64,000 nt of DNA, taken from contig JAJQZP010000046.1 in assembly GCA_025403435.1 (NCBI GenBank), positions 1,002,774 to 1,066,773 of the forward strand. Direction: 5' to 3'. The position numbers and the translations under genes were made by a program. Positions 38,569-51,817 of the stretch are shown here, one piece after another; position 1 is the first letter of the stretch, and every line of letters begins with the position of its first letter. The notes beneath the pieces are model-generated. The model had not been told where the DNA came from. It ran no database searches and saw only the letters and a program-made list of their open reading frames with translations. This stretch comes from Artocarpus heterophyllus (Eukaryota; Streptophyta; Magnoliopsida; Rosales; Moraceae).

Positions 38569-40593
38569 TGTTGGAAACAAAGTGCGCAGCGGAATTTTTA
38601 AAAATTTTCATCAGAGTATTTTCCAAAATACAAGTTTGACATGTTATATGTATAAATTAAACAGATCTTACTAACCTCAGTGTGCCGAAGAACCTCCGCG
38701 ACCTGTGTAGAGAAGTAACGTTCCAGAAAAGCCTCAACCAACTGGTCTTCTTTGCTATTCTCTATCCACAACTGGAGTGAGTGTGGGCTCACACGTACAG
38801 CTCTTCCACCGGTGACTCTCCTTCCAACCAACAGAGAGAACCCAAAGCTAGTGTTCGTGATTTGTGAACAAAAGCTCTCAGGGAGTTTTCAGATGCTCAC
38901 TAGAAGAGTATCACTCTTAATCTCTCAAATTGATCTAAGTAAATCATTAGACTCACTCCCTTTTTATACCTATTGGTCCTAGGGTCAGTCCATATCAGAT
39001 TAGGTCTCAAAAAATCGAAACAGAATCAAGTTCGGATCAATATCTGATAAGATACGCGTGAAAAATGCGTAATCTTATGTGCGCTGATAGGCAGGCCGAA
39101 CTGTCTGATAGGCAGGCCGAACTGGCCAGTTCGGCAGGCCGAACACGTCATCCGGCAGGCCGAACTGCCGAGAAAAAATCTCCGCGAATCGTTTATTTTT
39201 CACCCGAGATTCTAAAGGATAAAGTCTCAGTTTTGATTCAAATAGCCCAATATAAAAGATATCTGATCAAAACAAACTTTATCAAGATAATCTCTAAGAA
39301 AATAAATCAATTCACAATAATTCTACAAGTTTATCTTGTTCTAATTGTCCAAAATTAAAACAATCGATAAACAAACAAGAATTATCCGAACGCCATAATT
39401 CAACAAGTTCATCTTGAACTAATTTCTTACATAATTAATTCAACCGATAAACAGACATGAATTATTTGATTCTTATAAATTTTAAACCAATCTGATAAAT
39501 CCGACATAAGTCACCAATTATTGGAAAAGCACGCCGTGTCATTACAGGATTTTGTGAGCTAGCAAAGGGGACCAAAATGGACCTATAAAGTTCAAGCTCA
39601 TGATAATTATGAAACCCAATATCCCAGATATACATTTCACAATTATCAACTCCAACGCTACTCCACTAAAAGCTTGGAGCTGCACTCTCGAACTTTATAG
39701 AATTACGAAGCTCGTGTAGCTAAGTCTCCATGACATATAATAGTGTATCGCATCCCCATATGATCATCCATAATCGGCTTAAGGACAAGTTCTGTCTTAC
39801 CTTCCCGATTATTTTTATCTTACGTTCCATTGTCTCACCATTAGAAAACTTACCATCCAAAGATAGTATACCATTCGGTTACACCTATGTATCCAAATGG
39901 TTGAGCTCTCCATTTTTCCAATTACAAGACAACGCATATAAGAGGATATCATTACTCCTAAAGAGGAGCTATGGATTCCATATCTATGAATAACAAGTCT
40001 ACGCTATCAAGAGTCATGCCTCCAACGTACCGGCATGCATGCCACTGTAGAGATGTGGGAGTCACCCATTGGTACATCAAAAGACACAAGTCGAGACAAC
40101 GGGCCCATTATTCATCTCAGGATTAAGATACAATACAAATGATTGTCTAAAGTGAATCGATTTGCCAAAATAGAATTATTAATCCAAATCAATTCACTTT
40201 ATGTCCCGATCCAACACATCGTCACCTATGACAACGCGCCAATGTTTCTATTCACAGAGTTCAACTCCGATGGCCAAGACAAACCATCTCCCAAAAGGGA
40301 TATAGACAACATAACAATCTTTACATGAATAAAGCGCCCAACTTTATTCCCTCGATTGCGGATCATATATTTTAGACCATCACCTTAAGAATCGTGTCTA
40401 CCGCATAATCATCCCATCATATGCCCAACTATTAAGGTTTAGACTGATAGTCTCAGACTACTGTTTGCTTATCATACATTCAACGAATATGAACGTAAAG
40501 AGGACAATATTTGGTATGAATAAATTCTTTATTGATAAAAATATCTCCAAAAATGTATTACATTTTTACTCCTTAGAGCATACATGTCTAACA
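38569..40593 (-). repeat. Copia 1 5' LTR
   Basis: Partner of 30910-32934, the same length. The minus-strand TATA box (TATAAAAAGG) is near 38960, and the GGCAGGCCGAAC block lies at 39090-39172. As the 5' LTR it should hold the promoter of the element. Confidence 0.95.
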
Positions 40594-43472
40594 AGGATAT
40601 CTGTTGAATTCTGACTCCCAAGAATCCTCTTAAGCTTTAGCACTCCATCTTCTAAAGCCGACCTAATGAAGTGATACTGCAATTGTACATGCTTCGTCCT
40701 AGCATGAAATGTTGGATTTTTTGCCAAGTGAATAGCGTTCTGACTGTCATTGTGTGATGCACTCCTTTCCTGCTTGTGACCCAGTTCTTCCAGAAACGAT
40801 TGCAACCAAATCATCTCCTTGCTCGCTTTTGTCATTGCCACATAGTCTGCTTCTGTTTTAGAGAGTGCAACTATTTTTTGTAGCTTTGAGACCCAACTAA
40901 CTGTTGTACCACCAAAAGTGTAGACATAACTGATGGTACTTTTTCTACCATCAATGTCTCCAGCCATATTAGCATCTATATAGCCCTGTAGTCCTAAGTC
41001 TGACTTCTTAAAACACAATGCTAAACCCCCAATACCTCTCAGATATCTGAGAATCCACTTCATTGCCTCCCAATGCTACTTACCTGGATTACTTATGTAC
41101 CTACTCACAACTCTCACTGCATGTGCAATGTCCGGTCTGATACAAACCATGGCATACATGAGACTGCCTATTGTTGAAGCATAAAGCACCTTGGCCATGT
41201 AGTCTCGTTTCTGCTTCGTGGTTGTTAATTGCACCTTTGATAACTTGAAGTGACTGGCCAAATGAGTACTCATAGGCTTTGTATTACTCATGTTGAATCT
41301 GCTAAGCACCTTTTCAACATATTCTTCCTGTGACAGTTTCAGACCATTATTGTTCTTTGTTATTCTCATCCCAAGGATTTGTTTTGCAGCACCCAAATCC
41401 TTCATTGCAAACTCCTTAGACGACTCCTTCTTCAGCTTGTCAATCTCCTGTTTGCAACCTTCTACTATCAGCATGTCATCGACATATAGCAACAATATAA
41501 TGTAAGAGTCATCAAAATTCTTCACATAATAACAATGATCTCCCTGACACCTCAAGAAACCATTGCTGCACATAAAACTGTGAAACTTTTTATACCACTG
41601 CCTGGGAGCTTGGTTGAGGCTATATAAGCTTTTTTGAAGTTTGCACACCAAGTTCTCCTTACTCGGTACTTCGAAACCTTGTGGCTGCTTCATGTAGATC
41701 TCCTCCTCCAAATCACCATGGAGAAAAGTTGTCTTAACATTCAACTGTTCCAAGAACAAGTCTTCATTTGCCACTAGCGCAAGTACCGTCCTAATCGTGG
41801 TTAGCTTTACCATTGGAGAAAAAATCTCATTAAAGTCGATGTCCTCTTTCTGTTGAAAGCCTTTTACCACCAGCCTTGCCTTATACTATTTGCTGCCATC
41901 AAATTCATCTTTTATCCTGTATACCCATTTATTGTGTAAGGCCTTTTTGCCCTATGGTAACTCTGTTAGTTGCCATGTTTGATTGGACATTAGGGAATCC
42001 ATCTCATCCCTCATGGCTAAATCCCACTTGACCAAATCTTCAGCCTCCACGGCTTCATCATAGCTCTCTGGCTCACATCTGTCGGTCAACAAAATATAAT
42101 GCAGAGAAGAGAAGTATCTCTACGGCGGCCTGATAGTCCTGCTAGATCTCCTGACTAGTGTGGCAAGAGTACACTGGTTTTCTTCTGGAGCAATATTTTC
42201 TTGGTCTTCAACCTCTAAATTTTGTACCTCCACTTCAAGAAGATCCTTCAATGGAATCACTTCAGGCTTCTTGTCTTCAAAACCTGAACCTCTGGAGTCA
42301 GTGCTCTCTTTGTTCTTGTACAGAACACCTTCATTGAAGATCACGTCCTTGCTCCTAATAATCTTCCCATTTTCGTCATCCCAGAAACGATAACCAAACT
42401 CAAGTCCACCATAACCAACCAGAAAACACTTCTTTAACTTGGCATCAAGTTTACTTTTAGCAGCAAGATCAATGTGAACATAGAAAACGCAACTAAATAC
42501 TCTCAAGTAAGAGAGATCAACCTTTTTGCCGCTCCATAGTTTTTCTGATAGCTTAAACTTTTGTGGTGTGGATGAACTTTTGTTTATCAGATGAGCTACT
42601 GTATTAATTGCTTCAGCCCAAAACGACTTTGACAGCCCCGCATGCAACCTCATACTTCTGGCATGCTCGTTTAAAGTCATGTTCATCCTCTCAGCTACCC
42701 CGTTCTGTTGTGGTTTCCTTGGAATGGTTTTCTTCATCTTTATTCCATTTTTAGCACAATACCGCTTAAATTCTTCATTAAGTACTCTCCTCTATTGTCC
42801 AACTGCAAGCACTTCACCTTCATATCTGTCTCATTCTCCACCATGGCTTTTCATCTCTTAAAAGCACCAAAGACATCAGATTTGTTTTTCAGAAAGTAAA
42901 CCCATGCCTTTCTACTTGAGTCATTAATAAATGTCATATAATAATTAGCACCACCAAAGGAAGTCACCGACGCAGGCCCCTACACATCAGTATGAATTAA
43001 CTCCAATGTCCTAGACTTAGGCTCTCTACCTGTTGTTGAGAAGCTAACTCTCTTTTGTTTACCAAAGATGCAGGCCTTACACAAACTGTGTTCAACAGTT
43101 TTCAATCCTGACAATTTTCCTTTACAGTGAAGCATCTTCATTTCCTTCTCACTCATGTGACCGAGCCTATAATGCTATAGGTTGGTATTGGCAGCAGAAT
43201 CAGCAACTACTGTGATATCTCTACAACTAAAGTTCATGTAAAGTGCTCAAGCCTTGCGTCCCCGAGCAACAACCATTGCTCCCTTAGTGACTTTCTAACC
43301 TCCACAATTGAAGATCACTTTATGTCTTTCGTCATCCAGTTGTCCCACCGAAATTAAGTTGCGTATTAGTTTGGGAACATGTCTCACTTTATAAATCTTC
43401 CACACAGACCCATTAGGCATTTTCAAACTGACATCTCCAATGCCAGCAATATCTAAAGGTTCTCTGCCAACA
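40594..43472 (-). mobile_element. Copia 2, truncated pol region (right piece)
   Basis: The rest of the older Copia element split by Copia 1. On the minus strand, from 43472 down: protease-proximal and pre-integrase segment (REPLDIAGIGDV, RNLISVGQLDD), integrase core, integrase C-terminal and linker (42737-42120, with RKPQQNGVAERMN), reverse transcriptase (41870-41076, with LYVDDMLI) and RNase H (41063-40599). Several in-frame stops occur: after PGK near 41076, near 42120, 41890, 41950 and at several points above 42740. The gag, leader and 5' LTR are missing because the element stops abruptly at 43472, where duplication copy 2 begins. Confidence 0.9.
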
Positions 43473-44030
43473 TGTCTGTTCAGAATATATATTTATATAT
43501 ATATTTTTGTTAATGTCTGTACCGAATTTTTCGCGAAAAGAGAGGTGAAGTGTTATATAGATATATATATATATATATACATATATATAAATATATCTAT
43601 AGTGGCAATGTCTGTACCGAACTTTTCGAGAAAAGAGAGGTGAAGATGATGACAGGAGGGAGAAATCAAAGGAAATTAATTATTAAAGCACACGAGATAT
43701 TTGACTAAATTAATTATTAAGCACACGAGGTATTTGACTAAATTAATTGTTAAAGCACACACGATATCTTATGGCCTGTATTTGTGTGTGTATATATATC
43801 ATTCTTTTTTCTTTGTTTGTATTTTTGTTATAAAGTCCAGTCCCAAACAAAATCTGATCAAATTAATTGTGTATCTAGTGTTATATCTGACGAAATGTGC
43901 TAATTAATTTCTGACTTGGGAGATTTTGCTTGTGTTTTTTTTTTTTTCTTTGGGTAAGAAACTTAAGTGAGAATATACTATCATGTGCCCAAAGTTTCTT
44001 TCTATTAATCGACACAATCACGAGTTTCTC

Positions 44031-44071
<41 letters not shown>

Positions 44072-46167
44072 TTTTATATACCCCAATCACGTGTTGCACC
44101 TTGGTTTCCAATAAACGAAGTAATTTTCATAATTTTTTAACTCCTTGATAAATATATAGCCACAAGATGATATTTGCAGCAAGTGGACATGATGGATGAT
44201 ATTTTATTAATGCCGGTTTGGTTTCTGTTTGTTTTTCTATATTTGTGAGGATCACTGATGGGGAGTATATTGTTTTGTATTGGTAATCGTCTACCGGAGT
44301 GTTTGAACCAAAAGTTTACACGTGAAGTTAGAATTTAAACATTGTTGAATATGAAAGTTTTATATTATAACATGTGAGAGTTTTATACTGTAGAACTTGA
44401 AACTTTGAAGGATGTTTGGCTAGCTCGATTCCAACTTATTAGTTCAACCCAAACAATGTAAAGCTCTTACATGCTACAGTGTAGAGAAAAAGTATGCTAT
44501 AGTATAAAATTCTTATATGCTATATTATTTTTATTTCTAACTCTCAGTTCTAACTCACTTCTCAAACACCTTATTAACGTTAGAACTCTACAAAATACCC
44601 AAAATCCATGCATACTGAGATTCCATAGTACGCTACTCTTAATCCATTTCATGTGTTTCTAGGGACATTTTAGAAATCCACTCCAACAATGCATGTATTG
44701 TCTTTTTAGATGATGCAGTCGGTTAGCAAATTTTATTGCCTATAATATTTAATGTTGTTTCATTTCCTTCGGCATATTATCGTCCTTTTAGGGGTTCATG
44801 ACCTCTGAGTGTGACAAAGACATTTCATAAATTCATGTCATTTTTTATTTGGTCATGCCGTTTGACTTTTTTGTTGTCGTTTTTAAACAAAAGTGTCGTC
44901 TTGTATATACGTGCCCCCTATTTGGCTATATCTATGTGATTCAGTTTCGTTTGCTGTCGTTTTTCATATTATTGTCGTTTTGAATTAATTATTTTCCTGA
45001 TTAATGTGGTTGAATTCACGTTGTTTTTTATTAGTGTTGTTTGAATATTTAATCGTTATTCTGCATCTGGTGTCGTTTTTGCAGCTCTTTTTTTTTTTGG
45101 CTATGGTTGTCGTTTTATAAATTCATGTCGTTTGTTAAATGTCGTCGTTTTATAGTTTAATGCCGTTACTATACGAGGTCTTTTTGTCAGTGTGGTTTGC
45201 AAATACGATATAATGCAAATTTTTTAGCTAAGAAAGTGCAAGAAAGTAGAAGAAAATATCAAAGAAGAAGAGAATATTCTAGAGCCTGTATTTGATGAAA
45301 AGCTCGAATAAGGATTCTATATTCTTAGCTGATATTTATGTTAAAAATGTACGTAGTTACACAAATAACTTTCTTAACATAACGTGACAACTTGTTATAA
45401 CAGAAAGCTAACAACTGGCTAGACTAACATTAACTAGCTATTTACTTCTTCAATATTTATATGAAAGAAAAATATTTAGGACATGTTTACCATACAGTAA
45501 AAAGAATGTAAAAGAAAAGATAATGGGATTGGAAAAGACAGTAAAATATTGAGACTGAACATCATTTATTTTCTTTATAGTATTTCCTTATTTATTTGAT
45601 GTGATAATGGGAATCAATCTCATTACCTTTTTAGTATTTACTAGCTTAAAAATACAGATCTCATTTAATATAATTACTAAAATATCATTTTTACATAACT
45701 AATAACTATTAAATAATAACATTTAAATTTGGACATGTAAGTAAATATTATACTCATTCCTTTTAATAAAGAATCAATACTAAATGATATGAGAGGATTT
45801 ATATTTTCTTTTCTCATTCCCTGCATTGTATAGGGCTTACAAAACTCTCATTACTGATTTTGTAAGTAAACATATTATTTAAAGAAAAAGAAAATCATTT
45901 TTTACTTTCCCTTTCTTTTGATGCCAAATAAACATGCCCCCATAGCATAAATATGAAAACAAGGGAGAGAGTAATAAAGGCTTAAAAAGTGAGGAAAATA
46001 GAGAAATGAAAATTTTTATTGGGCTTGCCTTATTGAAGAGAAACAATATTCCCTAACATGGAAGAAAACCAAAAGGGAGCCACCATTGGGCCTCTTAATG
46101 TTGCAGATAAAATAATATAAATATCTCTTCCTCCATGTCTATTTTACTTGAAAAATTGATCATATCT
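43473..46167. other. Intergenic region of duplication copy 2
   Basis: Counterpart of 17602-20857, with a (TA)n tract at about 44034-44070 and the GTCGTTT-rich zone at about 44760-45225. It is shorter than copy 1 because of several deletions, including the part matching 18290-18820. No gene is seen. Confidence 0.65.
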
Positions 46168-47277
46168 TGTAATTCCCTATTTAAATTAATCACAATTAGT
46201 ATGTAAAATAGTAAATTAGTGCGCCAATTAAAAAATTTAATGTCCAATTAAAAAACCTATTTTACTTCTTTATTCTAATTCATTTTCTACCCTTCAACAT
46301 TTTGTTTTGATTTAAAATTCTACTATTTTCTTTTATTGTTTTATTTTAATAGCATCAAAACCCATGTATTCCCCTAAAATTCTTTGGAGACCCTTAGCTT
46401 GGGTCAAATGACAAAAGAACCCTATAGACACATTCTCAGATTTTCATGTGAACACTCCGACATACTCAAACCAATCTCCCCATAGAACAAGTGCAGCCCA
46501 TGGTCTTCTGCCTTGAAACTACCTCACTTAAACAATCAAAGAATCAATTAGAACTCCCATATTACTTTGCTAATTCTCTCCCACACTTTCTCGCTCACAC
46601 TCTCATTATCTGCTCTAAAACTCAGAATCAAGGGCCAATTTATTTTGCAAACAAGAGTAGGAGCACCATCAGCTCAACCTCCAATCTAACCATAATCTGA
46701 TGTTAGAATATCATAAACAGATTTAATTTTTCACTTGTAAATTTTATATCTAAAAAGTTCGTTCAAATTTGTGTTCTTCGAACTGAGTTTTCATTAGAAA
46801 TCAGACATGCTTTTATTTAGTTGTTCTTGTAGTATATGTGTATAAAATCTGAAATTTATTGTCATAAACAAACGGGAAATCATTGCTTTGATTCAATACT
46901 AAGATTACAAACACATTTTGGTTGATTAAACTTAGATTCATCGAATGCATATCCGAGTTTTTTATGATTTAGAATTCAAAAATAAAATTTAGTTCATGTT
47001 CCTATAAAGTTTTGTAAAATCAATGTTTGACAATTTTATACATGTTTTACGCATGAAAAATTAAATAGAATTGTTCATTTATGTTTTAGCATATGATTTC
47101 TAAGTGTTTTGAACGAGATTTATGCATTAAAAACTAATTTACAGTAAAAAAATTAAGTTAGAGTCAAATCTGTCCACGAAAGGACGAACTGGGTTTTGCC
47201 CAATTCTGATGAGGGCACGGTCGACTGCACCCTGTGTAGTGGGGTCGACCGCATGGTGGTATCCATAGGTTGCCACC

Positions 47278-49587
47278 TGTAACGCCCCTATATGGGGGTT
47301 AACATTTTTTAATGAATTAAAATAAAAATCAGAAATAAAAGTAAAATCTTAAAAATAAAATTGCCCGGGGTTTAAATGAAAACTTTCAAATAAAAAATAA
47401 AAATATAAACGACAATTAAACCACAGTTTAATGTAGCACCTTAAATTTAATAATATAAACTGTCGTCATCATTATTTTAACCCTCAACGCATTATAATAT
47501 AGTCACAGAAAGTAACAATTGATGCTTACATTATCATAAAGAACATTCTTAACAATTGAAGCAGTCCCAATGTAATATAGCTACATCGCTTATTCAACTA
47601 TTTTCCTCGTAGCCACCTCACACCTAGTGAGTCCTGAAAAGATAAAAATATAAGGGAATGAGCGACACTATGCTCAGTAGAGAAAACCATTACTCACCTT
47701 TAGGTTTTTATCATTACCACATTAAAACCTGCATGGTTAGTTAATAGTTATCATTATCCAGATTATGAGATTTATTATAATCATATTCCGTGGATACCAT
47801 AGTTAATCATTACCGAGTTTCATACATATACATATATACAAATATTATAGTTCATCATTATTCCTAGGTACCCACGTTCAATAGAGTATCACTCAACTCA
47901 TCGAAACCCAAATGGGCGCGCTTAATCACCCTCTAAACATTCTAAGGGTGTTCCGGTGAGGGGACATCAAGCCCCGAGTCCTCACCAAATCGATTCCTGT
48001 ACAGTGCATTCTGGGACTTTCAACCTAAGGAAGCGTCATCACCTTCCCCCTATTTTACCTTTTAGGGTATTCATTCTCAAGGATGTAACCGCCGCCCTTT
48101 TTACATCTCACTATTCCTTTGTATTGAATTTTTTTTTTATTTATAGAGTCAATTTCCTAACCATGCTTCTCAATTTATAACATATGTCAAATCATTATAT
48201 TCATCGCTATTCAATATACATATTTTACAACATAAAACAACCAAACTTAATTTACCAAAAACCTCACAAAAGATGAGTAATAGAATCCCTACCTTTCAAG
48301 CTTATCAACAATCTTTTAATCCTGGAATCAATTAACGTTAGCTCCATACTCCCTTGATCCTAAGGCGTGCATAAGGACAATTAAAACTAAAGCACAACAT
48401 ACAACTACATTCATAAATAAATCATGTGTAAACCTATCTTACTAGTATGCCGTTAAAGCTTTTATGTAAAGCTCTTTTGAATACCACAGTAAACAATTTT
48501 TGCCTTAATACAATATAAAATGTGAACAAGTAATCTATATGTTTTAGTCCCTAATAAGATTCATCAATCACTTAGGATAATATTGGAAAGGTTGCAAGAC
48601 ATTAAAGAATTAGGTGGTGAGCAAAGATGGGTTCTTGGTTCAGGTTAGCAACTGGTATACCATAACAAACTGACAGGTTACTAGTTTCTAATCCAAAAAT
48701 TGAATAATGCATAGAAAATAAAATACAATTCCGATTTAGGTTTATGATAGCTCGTTAGAAAGCTGAGGATGTCTACTTTTTAAATATGCAAACCAATTCA
48801 TAAAATTCATTTTAATTTAATCCCATAATTTCAAGAAATAGCCACTACCCATAGAGGTATTACAAAGTTTAACAATATAAATTTTCTGTCTAGGGCATAT
48901 ACACTTAGACTTTATACATATGCTCCAAAATAGCAACAAACATATACTAAGGTTTAAGAACGCAAATTTGAATAATCCTTTAGTATAAAAGAAAATTTAT
49001 AAATGAAAGACTAAATTTGTTCATAAGATTCTAACCTCGGATTATGGCTAGTTGGAAGCTTGAAATAGCTTCAAAACAGGTTCCTTGATTTCGGTATGGC
49101 TGAAATTCTTGCTCAAATGAGGGTGATGGTGGCTAATTTTTATGGCTACCTTGATGAAGTTCTCTAAGTATTTTGCTTCAGCAAAGAAATGAGAAGAAGA
49201 GTGTGGGAACCGTGGAAGAAAAAGGAAGAAAAGATGAAGTCTTTGAAGAGAAGTGATAGAAGCAATTATGGAGGAGACATGTTGAAGCATGTCACGGAGG
49301 AAATAAAGAAAACGAGGGTCAAGAGTAGTTGGAAAAGATATCCTTATGTCTCATCTGGAGACTTTAACGCACATAATATCAATATGACATTTTTTAGATT
49401 TATTAGAAGTTCTAAGACTTTTCAGTAAACATACTAAATGAATATAAGAGAATTTTTTAAAAAAAATTAAAATAGATAAAAATAAATATTGTAAAATAAA
49501 TTTTAAATGAAGTAATTTTTTTTATTAATACACTAAAAATTAATTTAATTACCTTAATGCCCGTTAGGAGAATAACATGTGTCACAG
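47278..49587 (-). repeat. 3' LTR of the LOG-bearing element
   Basis: Plus-strand ends are TGTAACGCCCC and GTGTCACA. Small open frames, for example at 47956-48180 and 49189-49428, recur in the other LTR and look fortuitous. Confidence 0.93.
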
Positions 49588-49625
49588 CTCTACCCCCTTA
49601 AAGAAATTTCGTCCTCGAAATTTCA
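49588..49625 (-). promoter_or_regulatory. Polypurine tract and Gypsy-like 3' tail
   Basis: On the minus strand TTTCGAGGACGAAATTTC precedes TAAGGGGGTAGAGC, which directly abuts the 3' LTR. I recognise the combination as the 3' junction of many plant chromovirus Gypsy elements, which supports the origin of the non-autonomous element. Confidence 0.75.
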
Positions 49626-50519
49626 ATTCTAGCAATACTAGTAAAAATTTTGATTTCATTATGATTCCAATTCCGAGTCTAAACCGTTAATGTTGTTTGT
49701 CCTCCAAATTTAAGTTATCGTATCTCCACTTATTTACTTGCATGATAAATCTTACTCTAACTTCTAAATCCCTCAATGAGAGTATTTCTGACAATTTCTA
49801 ACTCATAACACCGTATAATGGTCTAGGAATCTGATCAGACATACATATTGACCATACCATGATTCCAGTCCTTCATTGTCCATGGACTGTGATTTACAAT
49901 CACATTTAAGGAGATTGCCAGAGAAATTTTATATACTTCATCTTTAGGTTCCTTTTCCTTTTTGAGTAAGGAAAAGTCAAATATATTTGATTTCATACCT
50001 CAACTAATAAACTAAAACATATATCACAAACACTTCTATTCAAAACCATACATTAAACTTATTCATAGAGATATTAAACGGAATCTCAGAGTTGCAGACA
50101 AACCCGACATATTTTTCATTAAACAGCTATCCTCATGACACAAACATTCAACCCAAATAATATACTCATATTTCATATGGAATAACCCATAACTGACTTT
50201 GGTACTTCCACATAATATTAACAGAATATTACACATTACAAACATGATACGTTTCGAGAGTACAAGGTACTCCGTATACCAGCTATCCATATCATGCATG
50301 CTTAGAGAATACAAAAACATCGATAAATAAAAGATCGGACCTTAAGTAGGATGCTTTTCGAGAGCATCAAGTACTCTGTATCCAGCCATCCCGGCATTAG
50401 GCTCAATGAATCTAAAAGATTGAACAACGACGTACCACAAGAAACACAGAATACAAGGTAAACGGTTACACACAAAATACGGACACACATGCCTACATGC
50501 CATAGATAAAACCAAAAGA
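49626..50519 (-). other. Interior of the LOG-bearing element, 3' of the LOG-like gene
   Basis: No recognisable protein. Two related segments, around 50245-50300 and 50347-50400, share CGAGAG..A(C/T)(C/A)A(A/G)GTACTC(C/T)GTAT and look like a diverged tandem duplication. Confidence 0.5.
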
Positions 50520-51170
50520 TTACAGATGGAGATTCAAATCAATTGGCCGCTCCCGGCTTTCCCTTTCCCATTCAAGCTTGGATGTTGCAGTGTCGGATTC
50601 TGGATGTATAATTTGCATTTTATCTATCAATTCCTCAGCTGTTGAAGCAGTAACAAAGATTTGTCTCTCCGATTCTGTAATGATGTTTTCTTCCACAGCG
50701 TAATCTAGAAATTTCAAAAGACCGTCATAAAAACCATTTACATTCAGCAGTCCCAAGGGTTTGGAATGAAAGCCCAACAATTGCCCACAAGCAATTACGA
50801 ATATTTTCTCAAGAGTACCTAGACCACCAGGTAATGCTATAAAAGCATCAGAATTATTGATTATGTCTTTAAAATTTCTAGGGATGCTCCTGACTCCTTT
50901 TCCCTTACCTATGGCTTCCTTATAAAGGTTTCCTTCAGCTAGAATATAAGGCCAAATTCCTACAACTGTAGCGTCATCAGACCTAGCTACTAGCGCCATA
51001 TTTTCCATCATTTTTATACTACCACCCCCTTAGATTATGTTAATCTTCCTGCGTGCTAGGACTTGCCCTAAGTGATTTGCAGCTTCTAAATAAGCTTTAT
51101 CTTTTCCAAGGCTGGAACCACAAAAGACACAGACATTCTTTATTTTCTTTATGGACTGGGAGGTAGACAT
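50520..51170 (-). pseudogene. LOG: LONELY GUY-like cytokinin riboside 5'-monophosphate phosphoribohydrolase, captured and intronless
   Basis: LOG enzymes release active cytokinin bases from their riboside monophosphates in the cytosol and nucleus. From the ATG at 51170 the frame runs 217 codons, close to the usual 210-220. Recognised parts are the N-terminal VCVFCGSSLG (residues 13-22), GGGS (48-51), SDAFIALPGGLGT (107-119) and KPLGLLNVNGFYDGLLKFLD near residue 140. Plant LOG genes normally have several introns; none are present here, so the copy looks cDNA-derived. One stop, TAA at codon 47 (51030-51032), replaces the Tyr expected before GGGS. The signature PGGxGTxxE reads PGGLGTLEK, with Lys for the final Glu (residue 122). 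The RKxxM helix reads NFKDI. Even without the stop, catalysis is doubtful. It lies inside an LTR element in the element's sense orientation. A shorter start at residue 54 or 55 is possible. Confidence 0.87.
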
Positions 51171-51817
51171 ATTTGGTTTATATAAGTGATTGCTTAATGT
51201 CTGCTCCACTTAGACTTCGGGTTCTACATGAGATTTTAAAGATGAGAAATACAAAAAGGGCTAAAGAGACAGACAAGTAGGTAATGAAAAGGTAATCCAA
51301 AGATTTAAACAAAATCTTGTGCGGATAAGAAAGTAAGATAAGGTGATTGATATTTTACAAAAAATCTGATTCACTTTTTGAAAAAGATTAGACTCTAATT
51401 GTATAACTTTTGACAATTTAGAACAGTTTGACAGAAGACCCTCTTGACACAACTGTAGACCTTTTGACAAATATATACCGAGTCTAGAAATTCAATATAA
51501 ACGACAAATACTGTAGAACTTTTGAAATTTGAGACACAAATCTTGAAATATCTGGATAAGTTTTCAAAATTCAAACATGTTACTGTACCGTATGTGACGT
51601 GTCTGATAAGATAATATATTTTATTATATATATATATATATTTAAGAAAACCATAAATTAAATGAGATATTAACACTTACTGTATCAATCTAATAATCAC
51701 AATTATTTCAAACACAAAAGCAAATATTTTGAGGTAAAAGAAAAACACAAACCGTTGAACATCAGCTAAAACTACTTCAAATAAGCAAAGACTAAATAAC
51801 CTTTATAGAGCGATGAC
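51171..51817 (-). other. Spacer between the two ORFs of the LOG-bearing element
   Basis: AT-rich with no recognised coding potential. A TATATAAA word (minus strand) lies only about 7-14 bp before the LOG ATG, probably too near to act as a TATA box for that start. A TA tract lies near 51627. Confidence 0.5.

Larger units (their letters stand above)
30910..40593 (-). mobile_element. Copia 1, full-length Ty1/Copia retrotransposon
   Basis: A 9684 bp element with 2025 bp LTRs at both ends, running on the minus strand (5' LTR on the right). The target site duplication is AGGAT at 30905-30909 and 40594-40598. Joining the flanks restores the Copia 2 pol sequence, so this insertion is nested. All structural parts are present: initiator tRNA-Met primer site, gag-pol frame and polypurine tract. 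The LTRs differ at roughly 28 sites by my count (about 1.4%), so it is young. Two stop codons break gag-pol. Confidence 0.96.

Noticed and set aside
40566..41063. 165-codon frame as one RNase H-type protein
   Set aside because: Its C-terminal residues come from the Copia 1 LTR; the true Copia 2 C-terminus continues at 30909 and leftward.
47956..48180. Possible gene MRGHQAPSPHQ..., repeated at 54651-54854
   Set aside because: It is inside both LTRs of the LOG-bearing element, on the strand opposite to the element, and its C-terminal part differs by frameshift between copies.
49189..49428. Lys/Arg-rich open frame, repeated at 55884-56123
   Set aside because: Also LTR sequence; no domain, and antisense to the element.
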